This document shows positions 34,896 to 44,414 of a stretch of 64,000 bases of DNA, piece by piece (the stretch's first letter is position 1; the number at the start of each line of letters is the position of its first letter). The notes beneath the pieces were generated by a model. That model was not told the DNA's origin and ran no database searches. It was given only the letters and a program-made list of their open reading frames with translations. The position numbers were made by a program, and so were the translations under genes. The DNA is from Leptotrichia sp. oral taxon 223 (GTDB taxonomy: Bacteria; Fusobacteriota; Fusobacteriia; Fusobacteriales; Leptotrichiaceae): NCBI RefSeq assembly GCF_013394795.1, contig NZ_JABXYU010000001.1, forward strand, positions 2,046,001-2,110,000, in the 5' to 3' direction.

Positions 34896-36797
34896 ATGTC
34901 GAAACCATTTTACATAACAACGCCAATTTATTATCCTAATGCATCACCGCACGTGGGAACAGCGTACACAACGATAATTTGTGATGTTGTAGCCAGATAC
35001 AAAAGATTAACTGGGAAAGAAGTCGGTTTTATGACCGGAGTGGATGAGCATGGGCAGAAAATTCAGGAAGCCGCTGAAAAGAATGGATTCACGCCACAGC
35101 AATGGGTTGATAAAATGTCGCTTAATTTCACAACTTTATGGAAAAAATTAAATATTTCAAATACAGATTTTTTGAGAACGACGCAGGAAAGACATTTGAA
35201 AACCGTAAGGGAAATAATTAAAAGGGTGCATGATAAAGGAGATATTTACAGAGGAGAATATGTTGGCAAATACAGCGTTTCGGAAGAAACTTTTGTTCCT
35301 GAAAATCAGCTTGTTGATGGAAAATACATGGGAAAAGAAGTTATTGACGTAAAAGAAACTTCATACTTTTTTAAATTATCCAAATATGAAAATGCGCTGC
35401 TGGAACATATTGAAAAAAATCCTGATTTTATAAAACCGGAAGGAAAAAAAAATGAAGTAATCGCCTTTATAAAGCAGGGGCTTCAAGACTTATCAATTTC
35501 AAGAACAACATTTGACTGGGGAATACCATTGGAACTGGAAGAAGGGCATATAATTTACGTCTGGTTTGATGCATTGAATATTTACCTGACTGGAGCAGGA
35601 TTTTCAACTGATACAGGGAAATTTGACAAATTCTGGACAAATGGCATTGTAAATCACGTTGTTGGAAAGGATATTCTAAGATTCCATGCTATCATTTGGC
35701 CTGCGTTGTTAATGTCGGCTGGAATAAAGCTTCCTGATACGATTGCAGCGCATGGCTGGTGGACTGTGGAAGGTGAAAAAATGTCAAAATCACTTGGAAA
35801 TGTGGTAAATCCGGAGGAAGAAGTGGAAAAATACGGACTTGATGCTTTCAGATACTATCTGATGAGAGAGGCGACTTTTGGACAGGATGCCGATTATTCT
35901 AAAAAGGCGATGATTCAGAGAATAAACGCTGACTTGGCAAACGATCTGGGTAATTTGCTTAATAGAACGATTGGAATGCAGAAGAAATATTTTAATTCGG
36001 AAGTTGTGTTAAATGAAGTAGAAGAAAGTTTTGATATTGAAGTTAAGGAATTGTGGAAAAATACGTTGACTGATTTGGATAGACATATAAATAATTATCA
36101 ATTTTCTGAGGCATTAAAGGACATTTGGAAATTTATTTCAAGAATGAATAAATATATTGATGAATGTGAGCCTTGGAAACTTTCAAAAGATGAAAGCCAA
36201 AGGGACAGATTATCAACTGTTATGTACAATTTAGTTGACTCGCTTTACAAAATTGCGGTGCTGATTTCGCCATTTATGCCTGAAACTGCACAAAAAATGA
36301 TAAATCAGTTAGGACTTGACAAGGATGTTACAAAACTGCATCTGGACGATATAAAAGAATGGAAAAGCTATCCTGTTGGAAATAGATTAAATGAGGCAGT
36401 TCCGCTGTTCCCGAGAATCGAGCTGGAAGAAGAGCCTAAAAAAGAGTACAATGAGAACTTGAAAATTGAAAATCCGATTACAATAGATGATTTTAACAGA
36501 GTTGAAATTAAAGTCGTTCAAATTGAAAAAGTACAAAAAATTGAAAATGCAGATAAATTACTAAAATTCATTGTAAATACAGGAAAAGAGAAAAGGCAGA
36601 TTATTTCAGGGATTGCGAAATGGTATCCAAATGAGCAGGAATTAGCCGGGAAAAAAGTGCAGGCTGTATTAAATTTGAAACCAGTTGAATTAAAAGGTGA
36701 ACTGTCGCAGGGAATGCTTCTGACAACGACAGAAAAGAAAAAAACGAAATTGGTAATTGTAAATGATGAAGTAAAAGTTGGGACAGCTGTAAAATAA
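34896..36797 (+). CDS. metG: Methionyl-tRNA synthetase
   Basis: Class I synthetase of 633 residues. HIGH-equivalent HVGT at 19-22 (NASPHVGTAY), KMSKS at 295-299, and a C-terminal tRNA-binding domain (about 530-633: EIKVVQIEKVQKIENADKLL and the closing KLVIVNDEVKVGTAVK) are present. The CxxC zinc knuckle of E. coli MetRS is missing (the knuckle region reads GKYSVSEETFVPE), marking the Bacillus-type MetG with dimerising C-terminal domain. Ribosome site GGAGG. Confidence 0.96.
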   Translation: MSKPFYITTPIYYPNASPHVGTAYTTIICDVVARYKRLTGKEVGFMTGVDEHGQKIQEAAEKNGFTPQQWVDKMSLNFTTLWKKLNISNTDFLRTTQERHLKTVREIIKRVHDKGDIYRGEYVGKYSVSEETFVPENQLVDGKYMGKEVIDVKETSYFFKLSKYENALLEHIEKNPDFIKPEGKKNEVIAFIKQGLQDLSISRTTFDWGIPLELEEGHIIYVWFDALNIYLTGAGFSTDTGKFDKFWTNGIVNHVVGKDILRFHAIIWPALLMSAGIKLPDTIAAHGWWTVEGEKMSKSLGNVVNPEEEVEKYGLDAFRYYLMREATFGQDADYSKKAMIQRINADLANDLGNLLNRTIGMQKKYFNSEVVLNEVEESFDIEVKELWKNTLTDLDRHINNYQFSEALKDIWKFISRMNKYIDECEPWKLSKDESQRDRLSTVMYNLVDSLYKIAVLISPFMPETAQKMINQLGLDKDVTKLHLDDIKEWKSYPVGNRLNEAVPLFPRIELEEEPKKEYNENLKIENPITIDDFNRVEIKVVQIEKVQKIENADKLLKFIVNTGKEKRQIISGIAKWYPNEQELAGKKVQAVLNLKPVELKGELSQGMLLTTTEKKKTKLVIVNDEVKVGTAVK

Positions 36798-36940
36798 GCA
36801 GTTTGAGTGTGAATCTGAATTTGTAAACTAAAAAAATAAAAAAGCAAAGCAAAGAATTAAAGATTAAAGGAATACAAAGAATGTAAAGAATAAAAAAGTG
36901 GGGGGACAATTTTTAAACGAATAGGAAATGTGATAAGAAT

Positions 36941-37510
36941 ATGAAAAAATGGATAAATATATTATTTGTGTTATTACTTTCAGTATCTTGCTCAAAAACT
37001 GATACCGGTTATGATGCGCTTGAAAAAAGTCTTATTGGAATTTTAGAAAAAAAAGACTATGAATATATAATGAAAAATATGAACGAATCAGCGAAGGCAG
37101 GAAATGAGGACGTTTATGGACTTGCCTACACTTACCTGGCTGAAAATGGGACAATGTTCTTTAATAGATATATGAAGAAAAGTAAGGGGATTGCCGAATA
37201 CTATCAGGCACTTTTACTGCAACAGACAAATGGCGATGAAAGTCAAATTCTAGATTTGCTTGAAAGTGCGATAAAGCAGGGGAATATAAAAGCATATTAC
37301 TTAATTGGAAGTATTTATGAAGATAAGCTGGAATTTACAAAGGCGCAGGAATACTTAAAGAAAGGTAAGGATGCTGGAGAAATTTATGCCCTTTATTCCT
37401 ATGAATACAATAAAAAGCTAATGAATTTTTATAAACGGATAGAAGAATTAAATAAAAAGTTAAATGATGGAACAATTTCAATGGAAGAAAAAAGGAACTT
37501 GGAACTTTAG
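36941..37510 (+). CDS. TPR/Sel1-like lipoprotein, N-terminal part (frame-split gene)
   Basis: The 189-residue frame has a lipoprotein signal peptide (lipobox SVSC) and helical repeats such as EYLKKGKDAGEIYALYSYEY. It ends at MEEKRNLEL-stop, while a -1 shift in the preceding A run (37485-37490) would read MEEKKELGTLVLEKV and run into the next frame with the same repeat style. So this and 37513-38328 are probably one 460-residue outer-membrane-associated repeat lipoprotein interrupted by an indel, either real or a sequencing error. Confidence 0.65.
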   Translation: MKKWINILFVLLLSVSCSKTDTGYDALEKSLIGILEKKDYEYIMKNMNESAKAGNEDVYGLAYTYLAENGTMFFNRYMKKSKGIAEYYQALLLQQTNGDESQILDLLESAIKQGNIKAYYLIGSIYEDKLEFTKAQEYLKKGKDAGEIYALYSYEYNKKLMNFYKRIEELNKKLNDGTISMEEKRNLEL

Positions 37511-37512
37511 TT

Positions 37513-38328
37513 TTGGAAAAAGTTTCTAATATCGAAAAAGCATATGAAATTTTAAAAGATTTCCTGTCTGAAAATTACTCGCCTGCACTTTATGCAAAAG
37601 CAAAATTATTGGAAAAAGATGATAAGGAAGAAGAAGCGGTGCAAATTTATAATCAGATATTTTCACAGAATAAATACTATCTTGCAGCCTTTGAACTGGC
37701 TTCACGGCTTGTAAAAGGTGAAAAGAACTATGATCTGGCATTAAAAATACTGGATGATACAAATTCGGATGAAGTTCTTATTTTAGGTTACAAAGGGTTT
37801 ATTTATGAAAATTTAAAGGATTTTACAAAAGCTGAAGAATTTTACCAGAAGGCGGCAAATAAGGATGACATTGACGCAATGAACTATTTAGGGCGTTTAT
37901 ATGAAACGCAAAAGGAAATAAAGAAAGCTAGAAATATTTATAACAAGGCATACTTATTAGGCTCAATTTCTGCTGGCTACAAACTTGCTTATATCCTTGA
38001 AGACATGGAAAAAGAAAAAAATCCTGCAAAGGCTGATGAAACAGAAGTAAAGCAAAACAAGGAAGCCAAGAAAATACTGGAAAACCTGGCAAGCAGCGGA
38101 GATGATTACTCAATGGTCGATTTGAGCCTTTATTATCCTGAAACAGATAAAATGGTAAGATTACTAAATTTAAAAGCAGCCGCAAAACTGAATACAACAG
38201 CTTTTTATAATTTGGGAGTTTATTATTATAATAAAAAAAATAAGGATAAGGCAAAATTTTATTTTAGAGTTGCTAAGGAAAATGGATATGATATTGGAGA
38301 AATTTTTGATGCGTATATAGCCAATTAA
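37513..38328 (+). CDS. TPR/Sel1-like repeat protein, C-terminal part (frame-split gene)
   Basis: The 271-residue frame is built of tetratricopeptide/Sel1-type repeats, for example EEFYQKAANKDDIDAMNYLG (104-122) and NTTAFYNLGVYYYNKKNKDKAKFYF near the end. Its only start is a TTG, and the nearest purine-rich ribosome-site sequence is too far away, so independent initiation is doubtful. It completes the lipoprotein at 36941-37510. Such repeat proteins usually scaffold protein-protein contacts in the envelope. Confidence 0.65.
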   Translation: MEKVSNIEKAYEILKDFLSENYSPALYAKAKLLEKDDKEEEAVQIYNQIFSQNKYYLAAFELASRLVKGEKNYDLALKILDDTNSDEVLILGYKGFIYENLKDFTKAEEFYQKAANKDDIDAMNYLGRLYETQKEIKKARNIYNKAYLLGSISAGYKLAYILEDMEKEKNPAKADETEVKQNKEAKKILENLASSGDDYSMVDLSLYYPETDKMVRLLNLKAAAKLNTTAFYNLGVYYYNKKNKDKAKFYFRVAKENGYDIGEIFDAYIAN

Positions 38329-38478
38329 AATAAAACTTTGTTATTAAAAAGATCAAGTTGACTTATATTGAAAAAATAGATGTAAAAATAAATATTTTTA
38401 TAGGAAATTCTAATAATAGTAGTATATACTTGTATAGTAAAATAATTTTGAACAAAAAAATAAATTAAGGGAGATAAA

Positions 38479-38976
38479 ATGAAAAAAATAATTTTAATGA
38501 TGTCTTTACTTCTGCTATTCATAGCGTCTTGTGGGACTTCAAATGAATTTAGTGTTGATGTGGAGGGAAAAGGTAAGGTGCCTAATTTTGAATTAAAGGA
38601 TTTAAATGGCAAAACGGCTGAAAGTGCGAAAATAATGAAGAATGGTAAAAAAACATTGTTTATTGTAGCGGCTGAATGGTGCCCTCATTGCAAGGAGGAA
38701 ATGCCAGAAGTGCAAAAGTTCTATGATGCAAATAAAGATAAAGTAAATATCGTAGTTGTGTTTTCTAATTCTCAATCAAGTCTTGGAAAAGTACAAACTT
38801 ATGTAAAAAATAACCAATATACATTCCCGATATATTACGATGAGAGTGGTGCAATTGCAAGAGGATTTAATGTTACAGGATTCCCATTCAATGTTAAGAT
38901 AAATAATGGAAAAGTTGAGGAAACTCTTGAACTGCCTGTAGATTTTGATTCATTGACAGCTGAATTTGCAAAATAA
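38479..38976 (+). CDS. Thioredoxin-like lipoprotein (TlpA/ResA-type)
   Basis: A 165-residue thiol-disulfide protein. The lipobox IASC anchors it to a membrane, and the fold begins KVPNFELKDLNGKT. The redox motif is WCPHC (C68, C71), with the cis-proline region NVTGFPFNVKINNGK. WCPHC at the active site resembles DsbA-type proteins; the AhpC/TlpA-like sequence suggests a periplasmic reductant or oxidant for envelope proteins. Single-gene unit with ribosome site GGGAG. Confidence 0.88.
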   Translation: MKKIILMMSLLLLFIASCGTSNEFSVDVEGKGKVPNFELKDLNGKTAESAKIMKNGKKTLFIVAAEWCPHCKEEMPEVQKFYDANKDKVNIVVVFSNSQSSLGKVQTYVKNNQYTFPIYYDESGAIARGFNVTGFPFNVKINNGKVEETLELPVDFDSLTAEFAK

Positions 38977-38981
38977 AAGTC

Positions 38982-39010
38982 TTTACAAATAAGGAAATAT
39001 GTGATAGAAT
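38982..39010 (+). promoter_or_regulatory. rpsO promoter
   Basis: TTTACA (38982-38987) and TAGAAT (39005-39010) are spaced 17 bases, about 80 bases before the S15 start codon. Confidence 0.55.
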
Positions 39011-39030
39011 AACACTTGAATTTATACTAT

Positions 39031-39054
39031 GAATATAAGTTTGCCGCTATATTC
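39031..39054 (+). promoter_or_regulatory. Hairpin in the rpsO 5' leader
   Basis: GAATATA / TATATTC (7 pairs, 10-base loop) lies between the promoter and the ribosome site of rpsO. S15 is known to control its own mRNA through leader structures in several bacteria, but leader sequences differ between groups, so this is only a candidate. Confidence 0.35.
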
Positions 39055-39088
39055 TTGGTTTAAATAATAAATATTAGGAGGAAATACA

Positions 39089-39352
39089 ATGGCATTAAAA
39101 CCAAAAAAAGAAATTATTGAAGAATTCGGAAAGAATGCACAGGATACAGGATCTGCTGAAGTACAGGTTGCATTACTTACAGACAGAATCAGCCATCTGA
39201 CAGCTCACTTGAAAACACATCCTAAAGATGTTCATTCAAGAGTAGGATTATTAAAAATGGTTGGTAAAAGAAGAAGATTATTAAATTATATCAAAAATAG
39301 AAATGTAGATGATTATAGAACATTAATTGGTAAATTAGGAATCAGAAAATAG
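39089..39352 (+). CDS. rpsO: Small ribosomal subunit protein S15
   Basis: An 87-residue primary 16S rRNA-binding protein of the 30S subunit. The S15 core [28 protein letters not shown] and [16 protein letters not shown] are unmistakable. Ribosome site AGGAGG. Own promoter upstream and terminator directly downstream. Confidence 0.98.
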   Translation: MALKPKKEIIEEFGKNAQDTGSAEVQVALLTDRISHLTAHLKTHPKDVHSRVGLLKMVGKRRRLLNYIKNRNVDDYRTLIGKLGIRK

Positions 39353-39363
39353 TGATTAATATA

Positions 39364-39394
39364 AAAGAGCGTATTTTATGTATGCTCTTTTTTT
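39364..39394 (+). terminator. Rho-independent terminator after rpsO
   Basis: The stem AAAGAGCGTA / TATGCTCTTT (one G-T pair) has a seven-base loop and a T tail. An in-frame ATG for the next gene (39378) falls inside it, arguing for the downstream start at 39426. Confidence 0.85.
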
Positions 39395-39425
39395 AAAAAT
39401 AAATTTCAAGGAGTTTAAAAATAGG

Positions 39426-40289
39426 ATGAAATATAAAATAAGTGAGGAAATAACAGGACTTTTTGTTATTTTATTAAAAAAAGCTTTGTCAATTTTTTCT
39501 CTTAAAATGAGGTATAAAATTTTTGAGAGTTTTGGAGTAATTGCCTATTATGCCATAAAGAAAAGGCGGTTGCTTGCGATAAATAATATAAAAAATGCTT
39601 TTCCTGAAAAAGATGGGAAAGAAGTCCAGAAGATTGCAAAAGAATCGTATAAAACGATGGGAAAAATGATTATGACTTCGATTTTTTTGGAGGAAATTAC
39701 ACAAAATGGGAATACAGTTGTGGAAAACGATAAGCTTATGAGGAAGGCTTGTGAAAACAATGAAAAGGCTGTTTTAATTGTGTCACTCCATCTTGGCGGA
39801 TTTGAAGCTGGGAGCAAAATGAGGGATATTAGGAAGTTTTATGCGGTTTTTAGAAATCAGAAAAATAAAAAAATTAATGATTTAATGACAAAATGGCGTG
39901 AAAAGGGTGGACTTAATTCGTTGCCATTGCACGACAGCAAGGCGTTAAGCGGAGCAATAAATGAAAAATCAATTATTGCGCTGGCTTCAGATCATTACGG
40001 GAAAGATGTGAATGTAACTTTTTTCGGAAGGGAAACGACTGGAGTGGCAGGGCCTGTACTGCTTTCGATGAAACATAAAATTCCGATAGTTCTGGCTTAC
40101 GCAGTGTTTGACGGCGATATAATCCGTGTTAAGAATAAGAAAATTATTGAAATTGAAAAGCAGTCAAAATTAAAGGAAACAATGCAGTACAATATGCAAA
40201 AAATTTATCATGAATTTGAAGAAATTATTAGAGAATATCCGGAGCAGTACATGTGGCAGCATAACAGATGGAGAAATAAGAAGAAATAG
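39426..40289 (+). CDS. LpxL/HtrB-type lipid A acyltransferase
   Basis: A 287-residue inner-membrane acyltransferase adding secondary acyl chains to lipid A precursors. The catalytic HX4E motif appears as SLHLGGFEAG, with YAVFRNQKNKK and a C-terminal YMWQHNRWRN, all typical of the LpxL/MsbB family. The ATG at 39426 has AAGGAG upstream. Presence with kdtA (45855) indicates a lipopolysaccharide-bearing cell. Which acyl position it serves is not evident. Confidence 0.9.
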   Translation: MKYKISEEITGLFVILLKKALSIFSLKMRYKIFESFGVIAYYAIKKRRLLAINNIKNAFPEKDGKEVQKIAKESYKTMGKMIMTSIFLEEITQNGNTVVENDKLMRKACENNEKAVLIVSLHLGGFEAGSKMRDIRKFYAVFRNQKNKKINDLMTKWREKGGLNSLPLHDSKALSGAINEKSIIALASDHYGKDVNVTFFGRETTGVAGPVLLSMKHKIPIVLAYAVFDGDIIRVKNKKIIEIEKQSKLKETMQYNMQKIYHEFEEIIREYPEQYMWQHNRWRNKKK

Positions 40290-40378
40290 TGCAGAAAAAA
40301 GTAAAAATTTATTTTTTCTAACTTGAATATGTGAAAAAATTATGATAAAATTAAATGACGAAGTTTTTGGAGGAAAAT

Positions 40379-40780
40379 ATGAAAAAGTATTTATGTCTAT
40401 TTATTTTGTTAATTCTAATGAGCTGTACCAGTTTAACGGCTTCCACTAACAAAATATCACGTACTGAAACGAATGCGATCAGTACAGAGATAATGAAAGT
40501 TACGGAAGATCTGAAGGAGGCTGCCAGCTTAAATGAATATGATAAATTAAAAGAAATTTTTTTACCTACATTTAAAAATAATATTATTGTAAAAAAAATG
40601 CAAGAATACGATCTTTCGGGATTGACATTTGTTTTTTCTGATGTAAATGTCGTATCAAAAAACAAGGCAAATAACGTAATGGTAATTAATTTTGCCACAG
40701 CGAGCAATTATTATAAACTAACATGGAAAAAGACAGATGGCAATACATGGAAGATTTCAAATGTAGCTGAAAAAAAATAA
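40379..40780 (+). CDS. Small lipoprotein of unknown function
   Basis: A 133-residue product. The lipoprotein signal peptide ends in LILMSC; the mature part has a helix rich in Thr/Ser/Lys and a segment ending TWKISNVAEKK, reminiscent of NTF2-like/DUF4878-type folds, but no family is certain. ATG 40379 follows GGAGG and starts the signal peptide. It lies 12 bases before rny, so cotranscription is likely. Confidence 0.7.
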   Translation: MKKYLCLFILLILMSCTSLTASTNKISRTETNAISTEIMKVTEDLKEAASLNEYDKLKEIFLPTFKNNIIVKKMQEYDLSGLTFVFSDVNVVSKNKANNVMVINFATASNYYKLTWKKTDGNTWKISNVAEKK

Positions 40781-40792
40781 GAAGGGAGAAAA

Positions 40793-42367
40793 ATGAACAT
40801 ATCAATAACTGTTCTGTTGATTGTTGTTTTTTCTTTTTTGACTTTTTTTATAGCTTATTTTTTTGGGAGTTCGATATTTAAGAAAAAATATGGAGAGCTA
40901 AGCGAACTGGAATTAAAAATCGTTGATGCTAAAAGAAGACTGGAAACATCAAAAAAAGAAGTTGAAAGAGAAATAGAATCATTTAGGAAAGAAGAAACAT
41001 TAAAAGTAAAAGAAGAATTATTAAATGAGAAAAAAATAGCAGATGACGAGATAAAAAAAATGAAATCAGAACTTGCTACAAAAGAAGACAGAATTGCAAA
41101 AAAAGAAGAAACATTAGAAACAAAGATGGAACGCCTGGAAGAAAGAGAACTTAAGAATGACAGATATCGTGAAAAGCTGTCCCGTAAGGAAAAAGAGCTG
41201 GATGAAATGATTGCAAATGAGGAAAAGGAGCTGGAAAGAATTTCGGAACTTACACAGGAGGATGCGAGAAAAATCATTTTGACTAAACTTGAAAATGAGT
41301 TGGATCACGATAAGGCTGTATTAATAAGAGATTATGAGTATAATTTGGACAGGGAAAAGGATAGAATTTCAAAAAGAATTATTTCCACTGCGATTGGAAA
41401 AGCGGCATCAGATTATGTAGTCGATTCGACAATTTCTGTTATTCAGCTTCCAAGTGAAGAGATGAAAGGTAGAATTATTGGACGTGAAGGAAGAAATATC
41501 AGAGCCATAGAAGCGGCAACAGGAGTTGATTTGATAATTGATGATACGCCTGAAGCAGTTGTTTTATCTTCATTTGACGGTGTAAGAAGGGAAATTGCAA
41601 GAATTGCGCTTGAAAAACTGATTTCAGATGGGCGTATTCATCCAACAAAAATTGAAGAAGTTGTTGCAAAGGCACAGCATGAAGTGGACGAAAGTATAAT
41701 GGATGCGGCAGAACAGGCAATCCTTGAAGTTGGAATTCCGACATTGCCACGTGAAGTCTTAAAGGTATTTGGACGTTTAAAATTCAGAACCTCTTTCGGA
41801 CAAAATATTTTGCAGCATTCAATAGAAGTTGCACATATAGCAGCGGCTCTTGCGGCAGAAATCGGGGCAAATGTGGATATAGCCAAAAGAGCGGCATTGC
41901 TACACGATATAGGGAAAGCCTTTTCACATGAACAGGAAGGTTCACATGCCTTAAACGGCGGAGAATTTTTAAGAAAATTCTCGAAGGAAAGTGAAATCGT
42001 GATAAATGCCGTGGAAGCACACCATAATGAAGTCGAGCTGTTAAGTATAGAAGCGGTTCTAGTACAGGCTGCAGATTCAATTTCAGCCTCAAGGCCGGGA
42101 GCAAGACGTGAAACATTATCAAATTACTTAAAACGTCTGGAACAACTGGAAGAAATAGCCAATAGCCACGAAGGAATTGAAACTTCATATGCAATTCAGG
42201 CTGGTAGGGAATTAAGATTAATTGTCCATCCAGATAATATTGATGATGACAAGGCTACAATATTGGCTAGAGAAGTAGCAAAAGAAATCGAAGAGAAAAT
42301 GCAGTATCCAGGACAGATAAAAGTTACTGTTATCAGGGAAACTAGAGCTGTGGAATATGCAAAATAA
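40793..42367 (+). CDS. rny: Ribonuclease Y
   Basis: Membrane-anchored endoribonuclease central to mRNA decay, 524 residues. An N-terminal transmembrane helix (about 5-25), a long coiled coil (about 30-190, KEEVEREIE-like heptads), a KH domain (GRIIGREGRNIRAIEAATG from G226) and an HD domain with H371-D372 in LLHDIGKA occur in order. Length and order match Bacillus RNase Y. The next gene is ymdB, the same neighbour as in Bacillus. Confidence 0.97.
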   Translation: MNISITVLLIVVFSFLTFFIAYFFGSSIFKKKYGELSELELKIVDAKRRLETSKKEVEREIESFRKEETLKVKEELLNEKKIADDEIKKMKSELATKEDRIAKKEETLETKMERLEERELKNDRYREKLSRKEKELDEMIANEEKELERISELTQEDARKIILTKLENELDHDKAVLIRDYEYNLDREKDRISKRIISTAIGKAASDYVVDSTISVIQLPSEEMKGRIIGREGRNIRAIEAATGVDLIIDDTPEAVVLSSFDGVRREIARIALEKLISDGRIHPTKIEEVVAKAQHEVDESIMDAAEQAILEVGIPTLPREVLKVFGRLKFRTSFGQNILQHSIEVAHIAAALAAEIGANVDIAKRAALLHDIGKAFSHEQEGSHALNGGEFLRKFSKESEIVINAVEAHHNEVELLSIEAVLVQAADSISASRPGARRETLSNYLKRLEQLEEIANSHEGIETSYAIQAGRELRLIVHPDNIDDDKATILAREVAKEIEEKMQYPGQIKVTVIRETRAVEYAK

Positions 42368-42380
42368 ATAAAAATGAGTT

Positions 42381-42442
42381 AAAAAGAGAGCTTATCCGTT
42401 AAAAATATCTTTGAGATAATTTTTATTCGGGGGGCTCTTTTT
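42381..42442 (+). terminator. Composite terminator between rny and ymdB
   Basis: Outer arms AAAAAGAG / CTCTTTTT enclose a smaller ATCT/AGAT hairpin, with a T-rich tail. It separates rny from ymdB, so they may be only partly coupled. Confidence 0.5.
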
Positions 42443-42586
42443 ATAATAAAACAAGCTTAAAATTGAAAAATTAAAATATAGAAAAAATAAATTAAGAAAA
42501 ACTATAAAAAAATGGTAATATGTAGTATAATACATATTATAAATAGAAATGTTGAATAAATTTGGAATGAAAAGGAATGATCTTAA

Positions 42587-43366
42587 ATGAAATTTTTGAT
42601 AATTGGCGATATTGTTGGTAGACCAGGTAGAAATACGCTGTTTAAATATTTGGAAAAACGAAAACAGGATTATGATTTTATTATTGTAAACGGTGAAAAT
42701 TCCGCTGGCGGATTTGGGATAAATGTGAAAATTGCGAAGGAAATGTTTGAGAGAGGAGTGGACGTTATTACTCTTGGAAATCATAGCTGGGATAAAAGGG
42801 AAATTTACGCTTATATCAATGAGCAAAAAAATTTGATTAGACCAATAAATTATACGAAGGAAGCGCCGGGAAACGGTTATACAATTGTTGCAAAAAATGG
42901 AGTGAAAGTGGCAGTTATAAATGCGCAATGCAAAGTGTTCATGCCGCCGATTGCTTGTCCATTTCTGGCGGTAGAGGAAGCTCTGCCTAAAATAAAGGAA
43001 GAAACTGATATTATTATTCTTGATTTTCACGGAGAAGCAACTTCTGAAAAGCAGGCCATGGGATGGAATTTGACCGGAAGAGTGTCGGCTGTTTATGGGA
43101 CGCATACTCATACACAGACAGCAGATGAGAGAATTTTGCCAGGAGGCACTGCATATATTTCAGATATAGGAATGACTGGCGGGCATGACGGTATTTTAGG
43201 AATGAACAGACGTGAGAGCATTCAAAGGTTTAAAGATGGAATGCCGACAAGATATTCTGTATGTGAAGAAAATTTGAGAATTAACGGGATTGAGCTGGAA
43301 GTAGATGAGAATACTGGAAAAGCTGTCTATATAAAACGTATAAACATGGGATATGACGAAATATAA
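42587..43366 (+). CDS. ymdB: YmdB-family metallophosphoesterase
   Basis: A 259-residue calcineurin-like phosphodiesterase related to Bacillus YmdB, which cleaves 2',3'-cyclic nucleotides and affects biofilm/motility decisions. Metal-ligand motifs: IGDIVGRPGR (D8), VNGENSAGGFGI, LGNHSWDKREIY and GTHTHTQTADE. The location downstream of rny repeats the Bacillus arrangement. Confidence 0.93.
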   Translation: MKFLIIGDIVGRPGRNTLFKYLEKRKQDYDFIIVNGENSAGGFGINVKIAKEMFERGVDVITLGNHSWDKREIYAYINEQKNLIRPINYTKEAPGNGYTIVAKNGVKVAVINAQCKVFMPPIACPFLAVEEALPKIKEETDIIILDFHGEATSEKQAMGWNLTGRVSAVYGTHTHTQTADERILPGGTAYISDIGMTGGHDGILGMNRRESIQRFKDGMPTRYSVCEENLRINGIELEVDENTGKAVYIKRINMGYDEI

Positions 43367-43388
43367 AAAATAGAGGAAAATTTTTAAA

Positions 43389-44312
43389 ATGAAATGGATA
43401 AAAGTAAAAATAGATTATTTTTCAGATAATTTGGAAGAAACTAAAATAAAATTGGTAAATATGTTTGACGAAATTGGGATTAAGCAAATTGAAGTTATAG
43501 ATTATTTTTCTGAAAATGAGCTTGACTATAATGCCAATTTTTCTAGTAAAAATGACGTTTGGAGCATTATTGGCTATGTTGTTGACAATAGATTTGCAAA
43601 TACAAAATTAAATATTATTATTAATAATTTAAAGGAACTTCAAAATGCAGACACAGAATTTATGTATGAAATTTATACAGCCAAATGCAATGATACAGAC
43701 TGGCAGGATGAATGGAAAAAATATTTCCATACTGTAAATATAACTGACAATATTGTTATAAAGCCTAGCTGGGATAAGTATGAGCCATCTAACAATGAAA
43801 TCGTGATTGAAATTGATCCAGGGCTTGCTTTCGGGACAGGGACGCATGAAACGACTTCGTTATGTGTGGAGTTTTTGGAAAAATATGCACAAGGCAGGGA
43901 GAAGCTGTTGGATATAGGATGCGGCTCAGGAATTTTGATGTTAATTGGAAAAAAGCTGGGTGTGAAAAAAGTCGGTGGAATTGACATTGACGTAAAAGTT
44001 CGGGATGTAGTTCTGGAAAATTTTTCTAAAAATGATATAGATGATAATTTTGAAGTTATAATTGGAAATCTGGTAGATGATGTGAATGAAAAATATGATT
44101 TGGTTGTGTCAAATATTTTGGTGGATGTTCTGGAAAAATTGCTTGAGGATATAGAAAAGATTTTGGAAAAAGGTGCAACGGTTATTTTTTCTGGAATTTT
44201 GAATGAAAAGGAAGAGGCATTTGTGAAAAAGGCTGGAAATTATAATTTGAGGCAAATTGACAGAAAAGAAAAAAATAATTGGGTATCGCTTGTTTTTAAA
44301 TATGAAAATTAA
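43389..44312 (+). CDS. prmA: Ribosomal protein L11 methyltransferase
   Basis: A 307-residue SAM-dependent enzyme that trimethylates L11. The N-terminal substrate domain (about 1-110) begins MKWIKVKIDYFSDN; the catalytic domain carries LAFGTGTHETTSLC and the SAM motif LLDIGCGSGILMLIG, then VSNILVDVLEKL. Only 22 bases after ymdB, probably cotranscribed. Confidence 0.92.
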   Translation: MKWIKVKIDYFSDNLEETKIKLVNMFDEIGIKQIEVIDYFSENELDYNANFSSKNDVWSIIGYVVDNRFANTKLNIIINNLKELQNADTEFMYEIYTAKCNDTDWQDEWKKYFHTVNITDNIVIKPSWDKYEPSNNEIVIEIDPGLAFGTGTHETTSLCVEFLEKYAQGREKLLDIGCGSGILMLIGKKLGVKKVGGIDIDVKVRDVVLENFSKNDIDDNFEVIIGNLVDDVNEKYDLVVSNILVDVLEKLLEDIEKILEKGATVIFSGILNEKEEAFVKKAGNYNLRQIDRKEKNNWVSLVFKYEN

Positions 44313-44414
44313 TAAAAAGCTAGATAATTGTAAAAGTAAAGATTATAAAAATTGAATGACAATAGTATTTTATAGCAGCAAATCATGACTGTTTATTGAA
44401 AAATGGAGAAAATT

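Noticed and set aside
42392-43111. 239-codon minus-strand frame opposite ymdB.
   Set aside because: It covers the intact YmdB coding sequence and its translation is an aromatic/serine-rich antisense product; a long shadow frame, not a gene.
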